From contig JAHWKS010000138.1 of assembly GCA_019347795.1 (NCBI GenBank), positions 1 through 9,268 of the forward strand: DNA of 9,268 nt, in the 5' to 3' direction. A model generated the notes under the pieces. The model was not told the DNA's origin and searched no databases. It was given only the letters and a program-made list of their open reading frames with translations. Shown here piece after piece: positions 5,883 through 9,268 of this stretch. A program made the translations under genes and the position numbers. The DNA comes from Planctomycetota bacterium. Lineage in GTDB: Bacteria > Planctomycetota > Planctomycetia > Pirellulales > Pirellulaceae. Numbering within the stretch: the first letter of the stretch is position 1; every line of letters begins with the position of its first letter.

Positions 5883-6650
5883 CTAAGCTTCGGGCCGCAG
5901 TTTTCGCCGCGGCGCCAGGACGCCGCCCGACTCCTTGGCGGCAGGACCGCCCACGGGGGGCGCCGCCGCATGGGTGCACTGCGCCAGCCGAGCGACATCC
6001 CGGATGACAATCCGTTGGCGGCTGACCTTCAACAGTCCCTCCAACTGCAATTCGCCCAAGAGCACGGTCACGGTCTCCCGGGTAACGCCGATAATCGAAG
6101 CCAAATCCTGATGGGATAATTTAATCGACAACAGCACGCCTTCCGAGGTCGGTTCTCCGTACTGTTCCGTCAGGTCGAGCAGCAGATGGACGATGCGATC
6201 GCGGCTCGACCGGAACAGCAAGGCCTTGATCCTCCGCTCGATCCGCCGCCGCCGGAAGCCGAGCAGCTTGGTCACTCCGAGAGTCAACTCCGGCGATTCC
6301 TGCATGAGGCTTTCCAGGCTGTCCCCCGGCAGCATTGCGATGATCGAGGCGGCCATGGTTTCCGCCTGCTCTTCACGTCGCGATTCGCCGAAAAGGGCCA
6401 GTTCGCCGAACAGTTCGCCCGGCTCGATCAAGGCCAGGATTGTTTGTTTCCCCTCCGGCGTGAAGGAGCAAAGCTTGACGCGTCCCTCGACCAGCAGGTA
6501 AACGCCTTCCGCCTCCTGAGACTGCAGGTAAATCGGATTGTTTTTGGGGAACCGGCGGATTCTCGCCCGCTGCTCCAAGCGAGCGAGCTGCTCCTCCGTG
6601 AGCCGCTCAAAGAGTTGACAGTTTTTGAGGTACCAAAGGCGCTCGGGCAT
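5883..6650 (-). CDS. Crp/Fnr-family transcriptional regulator
   Basis: 255 residues. The N-terminal beta-roll sensor domain (about 10-125) includes VYLLVEGRVKL (50-60), PEGKQTILALIEPGELFGELALFG (65-88) and a following strand. A long dimerisation helix (about 120-150) and a winged-helix domain come next: LSHQDLASIIGVTRETVTVLLGEL. R191-E192 match the Arg-Glu pair with which E. coli CRP reads TGTGA; the later Arg (R185 in CRP) is Val196 here. The phosphate-binding cassette lacks the usual Arg-Ser (EEQAETMA at 93-100), so cAMP is probably not the ligand. There is no Fnr-type N-terminal Cys cluster, only C11. A 25-residue Ala/Gly/Pro-rich tail follows the DNA-binding domain. GGCGGAG precedes the ATG. 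The gene diverges from the ECF sigma gene across a spacer containing a matching operator. Confidence 0.88.
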   Translation of the reverse strand: MPERLWYLKNCQLFERLTEEQLARLEQRARIRRFPKNNPIYLQSQEAEGVYLLVEGRVKLCSFTPEGKQTILALIEPGELFGELALFGESRREEQAETMAASIIAMLPGDSLESLMQESPELTLGVTKLLGFRRRRIERRIKALLFRSSRDRIVHLLLDLTEQYGEPTSEGVLLSIKLSHQDLASIIGVTRETVTVLLGELQLEGLLKVSRQRIVIRDVARLAQCTHAAAPPVGGPAAKESGGVLAPRRKLRPEA

Positions 6651-6905
6651 CGCTCCGCCACGGCTTGTAATATTTCGCGGTTGACGGGTCATCGGAGCCA
6701 TAGGGCTGCGCCGACCAAGTCTGTGTGAGATTCTATCGGTCCAGAGAGAAAATGAAACCGCGCCGCGCGCTCGGGTGATGCTCGTCTGTGTCGGGAACGA
6801 TGGCGTCCACTTAGCCAACGTGGTAGCCAACAGGGCTGGCGGTGGATCAATGCGACCTCGCCAAGCACAAAGTCCGGCCTCAGAAAGAGAGAATCGCCGG
6901 CGCAT

Positions 6906-6925
6906 TGTGTGAGGTAGCTCACACA
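6906..6925. promoter_or_regulatory. CRP-like operator, TGTGA-N6-TCACA
   Basis: A perfect palindrome: TGTGTGAG (6906-6913), GTAG, CTCACACA (6918-6925). It contains the exact CRP-family consensus TGTGA (6908-6912), six bases, TCACA (6919-6923). It lies 256 bp upstream of the Crp/Fnr start and 209 bp upstream of the ECF sigma start, and the regulator keeps the Arg-Glu pair that reads this sequence. Autoregulation and control of the sigma operon are inferred. Confidence 0.7.
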
Positions 6926-6955
6926 CGCGGAATAGCGGCCCATGCCTTGCAGCCC

Positions 6956-6980
6956 CTGATCCAATCGGCATCTGATCCAA
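6956..6980. repeat. 9-bp direct repeat CTGATCCAA x2
   Basis: Exact copies at 6956-6964 and 6972-6980, 16 bp apart start to start, downstream of the CRP-like palindrome. Direct repeats at this spacing are typical of tandem regulator binding, but a chance duplication is possible. Confidence 0.45.
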
Positions 6981-7043
6981 CCGACCGTTTCTTCGGGATC
7001 GCTTCCCCTCCGGCGGCCGCATCTCCCCCACCCTCGTGCGAGC

Positions 7044-7073
7044 CCGGCAAAAAAGTTTTCGGAACTTTGCCGG
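7044..7073 (+). promoter_or_regulatory. Hairpin/inverted repeat upstream of the ECF sigma gene
   Basis: Left arm CCGGCAAA-AAA-GTT pairs with right arm AACTTTGCCGG: 11 pairs with a 3-A bulge, around a TTCGG loop. The right side includes GGAACTTT (7061-7068), which resembles an ECF-type -35 element. It could be an operator at a sigma-dependent promoter or a leader hairpin. Confidence 0.45.
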
Positions 7074-7134
7074 ATTCGAGAATAAACCGGTCCGCTCAAA
7101 TCATTCCATGAGTAGGGCCTTGTGTGGGATGGGA

Positions 7135-7713
7135 ATGACCGGTGATTCGGCCAAGGCAGAGCGTTTTTTGCGGCGCCTGGAGCCTCTCCAAGGGGCGTTG
7201 GAGGCCTATTGCCGCAAGGTGCTGAATGATCCCGCAGGCGTGGAAGACGTACTCCAGAACACGGTGCTGGACGCCTTTCGGGATTTCCACCTGTACGCGG
7301 AAGGCACCAACTTTCGGGCTTGGATTTTTCGCTACCTGAACTTGAAGGTATTCGAGTTCAATCGCCGCCGCGCCCGAGTTCGTACGGAGAGTTTACCCGA
7401 GGAGATTCCGGCGCCGACAAGCCCCGAGATGCTGGCCGCCGACCGCGTGTTCGAGGCGATCCTGGAATCTCCCGACACGGTGTTGGAACAATGCGATGAG
7501 GCGATCAGTCAGGCTCTGCGATCGCTGTCGGAGCAGGAGCAAGCGGTGCTGCTGCTTCGAGCCATCGGCGAATTCAAGTATCGGGAGATCGCCGACGTGT
7601 TAGGAGTCCCCGCGGGCACCGTGATGAGCTGCCTCTCGCGGGTCCGCGTGCGGCTACGCGAGCAATTGACCGAACACTGTCGCCGGCAGGGACTGTTGCC
7701 GGGCGACGCCTGA
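7135..7713 (+). CDS. ECF-family RNA polymerase sigma factor
   Basis: 192 residues with the two ECF domains. Region 2 spans about 8-80: DPAGVEDVLQNTVLDAFRDFHLY, then GTNFRAWIFRYLNLKVFEFNRRR, the -10 recognition and melting part. A variable linker follows (TESLPEEIPAPTSPEM). Region 4 covers about 130-180: LRSLSEQEQAVLLLRAIGEFKYREIADVLGVPAGTVMSCLSRVRVRLRE, whose helix-turn-helix reads the -35 element. The start is uncertain: ATGs at 7108, 7129 and 7135 are all in frame; 7135 has GGGATGGGA before it and leaves a standard-length N-terminus. The anti-sigma gene follows 54 nt downstream and an RND pump gene after that, so the sigma factor probably answers envelope stress. A CRP-like operator lies upstream. 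Function firm, exact regulon unknown. Confidence 0.9.
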   Translation: MTGDSAKAERFLRRLEPLQGALEAYCRKVLNDPAGVEDVLQNTVLDAFRDFHLYAEGTNFRAWIFRYLNLKVFEFNRRRARVRTESLPEEIPAPTSPEMLAADRVFEAILESPDTVLEQCDEAISQALRSLSEQEQAVLLLRAIGEFKYREIADVLGVPAGTVMSCLSRVRVRLREQLTEHCRRQGLLPGDA

Positions 7714-7767
7714 CAGAACCGCCAGGCCGGATGGGAAGCCGGCGGAGCGGTTACCGAGGGTGGACTT

Positions 7768-8577
7768 ATGAACTGCGAAGAAACGCGTCGGCATTGGGAT
7801 CTTTATCATGATTCCGAAGGGGACGGTGAATTGTATCTGCAGGTCAACCAGCACCTGGCCGAGTGTCCCGCCTGTGCAAAGTGGTTTTACGAGCAGAGCC
7901 GGCTGGAGGATGTGCTGGTGGAGAAACTGCGCGGCGGCCCGAAGACCTCCCCTACGCCCGAACTGTGGAACTCGGTGCTGGCCAAGGCCGGCGTCGTGGA
8001 GGCGCCCCGGAGCTTGGCGCGGTCTTGCCTGTTTTTTCTCGGCGGGGGACTGGCGGTGGCGGCGAGCGTGCTGATCGCCGTATTCGTCCTTTCGCGCGGG
8101 AGCGATCTCCATGCGGGACCGAGTTTGTCCCAGTTGACCGCACAACATCATCAGTCGTTCGCCCAAGGACAACAAGCGGCGGACTTCGCCAGTCGGTCGG
8201 ACCTGGACGTGGAGGCGTATTTGCAGCGTCGCGTGGCTTTCCCCGTGCGCTGCCCGCCGCGGCAAGACACGGGCTTCTTCGTGCAGGGCGCCGGGGTTTG
8301 CCGGCTGGAGCGTAGCGAGGCGGCCTACCTGGTGGGAGAGGTGGACGGCGCCTCGGTTTCGATTTTCCTTCTGCCGAGCGATTCGCTGAGGCGCTTCCCG
8401 CACCAATACCAGGCCCTCCAGCGCGAATACACGCATCGCTGCCGCGAGGGCAAGTACGAAATGATCATGGCCCAGATCGACGGCAGTGTGGTGCTCGTGG
8501 TGGGGCAGGTTGATCCAGGGCGTCTGCAGCGCGTGTTGCGGGCCTACGGAAGCTACCCGCACGCCGTTTCCACTTGA
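7768..8577 (+). CDS. Membrane-bound zinc-finger anti-sigma factor
   Basis: 269 residues in classical anti-sigma order. A cytoplasmic zinc finger has C3, H29, C33 and C36 (C-x25-H-x3-C-x2-C, ending HLAECPAC). A linker is followed by one membrane helix at about 87-108 (CLFFLGGGLAVAASVLIAVFVL). A 160-residue extracytoplasmic domain with beta-rich segments (AAYLVGEVDGASVSIFLLP, MIMAQIDGSVVLVVGQV) and three Cys (C162, C178, C225) completes it. The finger would hold the cognate ECF sigma factor inactive until a signal outside releases it. It sits directly after the sigma gene and before the RND pump gene. The outer domain is not a family I can name; its cysteines might sense oxidation or metal. Confidence 0.85.
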   Translation: MNCEETRRHWDLYHDSEGDGELYLQVNQHLAECPACAKWFYEQSRLEDVLVEKLRGGPKTSPTPELWNSVLAKAGVVEAPRSLARSCLFFLGGGLAVAASVLIAVFVLSRGSDLHAGPSLSQLTAQHHQSFAQGQQAADFASRSDLDVEAYLQRRVAFPVRCPPRQDTGFFVQGAGVCRLERSEAAYLVGEVDGASVSIFLLPSDSLRRFPHQYQALQREYTHRCREGKYEMIMAQIDGSVVLVVGQVDPGRLQRVLRAYGSYPHAVST

Positions 8578-8581
8578 GAAC

Positions 8582-8691
8582 GTAGTAGCAGGCACATTCT
8601 GTGTGCCGTCCGTTGGAGTTCACGCTTTAGCGTGTTGTCCGCAGCCTAAAGGCTGAATGCCAACAAACGGCACACGGAGTGTGCCTACTAC
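8582..8691. repeat. 110-bp nested-palindrome element (REP/MITE-like)
   Basis: The outer arms GTAGTAG (8582-8588) and CTACTAC (8685-8691) face each other. Inside are four hairpins in order: GGCACA-TTCTG-TGTGCC (8591-8607), CACGCT-TT-AGCGTG (8621-8634), CAGCC-TAAA-GGCTG (8642-8655) and GGCACAC-GGA-GTGTGCC (8669-8685). The first and last are also each other's approximate inverse, as are the flanking GTTGG and CCAAC, so the whole could fold as a cruciform. It fills the gap between the anti-sigma stop and the RND ribosome-binding site. It has no ORF, so if mobile it would depend on a transposase in trans. Confidence 0.7.
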
Positions 8692-8706
8692 TCTTAGGAG
8701 TTTTGC

Positions 8707-9268
8707 ATGATTCGAGGAGCGCTGAAAAACCCCTACGCGATTGTGGTCGCCGCCTTGGTGGTCGTCGTGCTGGGGATCACTTCCTATCGACAAATCCCCG
8801 CCGACCTGCTGCCGATCTTTGAGACGCCGGCGGTGCAGATCATCACCTTCTATCCCGGCATGCCGCCGGAGGTGATGGAGCGCGACATCACCAGCCGCAT
8901 GGAGCGGTGGACGGCTCAATCCGTGGGCATCGAACACCAGGAAGCCAAGTCGATGCTGGGGGTATCCATCGTCAAGGACTTCTTTCGAGAAGACATCTCG
9001 ATGGACTCGGCCATGAGCCAGGTCACCAGCTACGCCATGAGCGACCTGTACTACCTGCCGCCGGGCACGGTGCCGCCGATGGTCATGCCGTTCGACCCCA
9101 CGGCCTCCGTGCCGCTGGCCCTGGTGACGGTGTCCAGCCCGGAGATGAGCGAAAAGGAGTTGTACGACATCGCCTATTTCGAGCTTCGCAATCGCCTTCA
9201 GGCCATTCAGGGCGTGATCGCCCCGGCGGTGTACGGCGGGAAATTGCGGCGGATCCTGGCCTACGTGG
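8707..9268 (+). CDS. RND-family efflux transporter permease, N-terminal part (runs off the window)
   Basis: 187 complete codons of a protein normally about 1,000 aa. The first membrane helix (about 9-26, NPYAIVVAALVVVVLGIT) is followed by the RND porter signature: RQIPADLLPIF, then QIITFYPGMPPEVMERDITSRMERW (periplasmic porter domain), SQVTSYAMSDLYYLPPGTVPPMVMPFDPTA and RNRLQAIQGVIAPAVYGGKLRRI. Such pumps use the proton gradient to expel toxic compounds or metals and work with a periplasmic adaptor and outer-membrane channel. TAGGAG stands 6 nt before the ATG, right after the palindrome element. The order sigma, anti-sigma, pump suggests a stress-induced efflux operon. Substrate cannot be told, because the metal-site residues of CusA-like pumps lie beyond the window. 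The gene is incomplete only because the window ends. Confidence 0.9.
   Translation, partial: MIRGALKNPYAIVVAALVVVVLGITSYRQIPADLLPIFETPAVQIITFYPGMPPEVMERDITSRMERWTAQSVGIEHQEAKSMLGVSIVKDFFREDISMDSAMSQVTSYAMSDLYYLPPGTVPPMVMPFDPTASVPLALVTVSSPEMSEKELYDIAYFELRNRLQAIQGVIAPAVYGGKLRRILAYV

Larger units (their letters stand above)
6651..7134. other. Divergent regulatory region between Crp/Fnr and ECF sigma genes
   Basis: A 484-nt spacer with no accepted gene. Besides the separately listed palindrome, direct repeat and hairpin, it has a single TGTGTGAG half-site at 6722-6729 and a tandem TAGCCAAC pair (6812-6819 and 6824-6831, 12-bp period). It should contain promoters for both directions, but no -35/-10 pair is convincing. 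Confidence 0.55.

Noticed and set aside
6722..6729. TGTGTGAG near the Crp/Fnr gene as a second full operator
   Set aside because: Only one half matches; the other half six bases later reads ATCGG, not TCACA.
7061..7100. GGAACTT with TCAAA as a complete sigma-E-like promoter
   Set aside because: The spacer is 28 bp, while such promoters need about 16-17.
7654..8595. 313-codon minus-strand frame opposite the anti-sigma gene
   Set aside because: Antisense shadow; the plus strand has the zinc finger and membrane helix.
8582..8691. CRISPR repeat or attachment site
   Set aside because: There are no regularly spaced identical direct repeats or spacers; the structure is nested inverted repeats.

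Overview
The window looks like a chromosomal segment from a high-GC planctomycete-like bacterium (Pirellulales-type). This is inferred from four things: the (seleno)redoxin with a HEAT-like N-terminus, the tiny acidic lipoprotein, zinc-finger anti-sigma-like proteins, and an intergenic element built of nested palindromes. No rRNA, tRNA, CRISPR array or transposase gene was seen.

Layout. 1-213 has no confident gene. 214-2813 is a minus-strand cluster read right to left: an unrecognised 67-aa protein, a GT2 glycosyltransferase with an extra C-terminal Rossmann-like module, a spermidine-synthase-fold protein coupled to it by an ATGA overlap, and a VKOR-family membrane protein. 3244-3959 is on the plus strand: an MFS transporter gene that stops after about three membrane segments, a 95-nt inverted-repeat element, a 58-aa lipoprotein, and a second structured element over its stop codon. 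4128-6650 is on the minus strand: a Crp/Fnr regulator, a zinc-finger membrane protein, and a peroxiredoxin-like gene interrupted in frame by one TGA. The 6651-7134 divergent spacer holds a perfect TGTGA-N6-TCACA palindrome, direct repeats and a hairpin. 7135-9268 on the plus strand is an ECF sigma factor, its zinc-finger anti-sigma factor, a nested-palindrome element, and the start of an RND efflux pump gene that leaves the window.

The main discovery is at 4128-5204. The two apparent genes there are best read as one 358-aa selenoprotein. The TGA at 4488-4490 falls exactly where the redoxin family has its peroxidatic Cys (GDT-U-PVC), and a hairpin with G in its apical loop begins 20 nt downstream, as expected of a bacterial SECIS element. 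It sits directly behind a zinc-finger (HxxxCxxC) membrane protein, so the pair may form a thiol/selenol redox unit.

Secondary points are the CRP-like operator between the Crp/Fnr gene and the ECF sigma gene, which may link the two regulators and the RND pump, and the truncated MFS gene abutting a structured lipoprotein cassette, which looks like an insertion or rearrangement scar.
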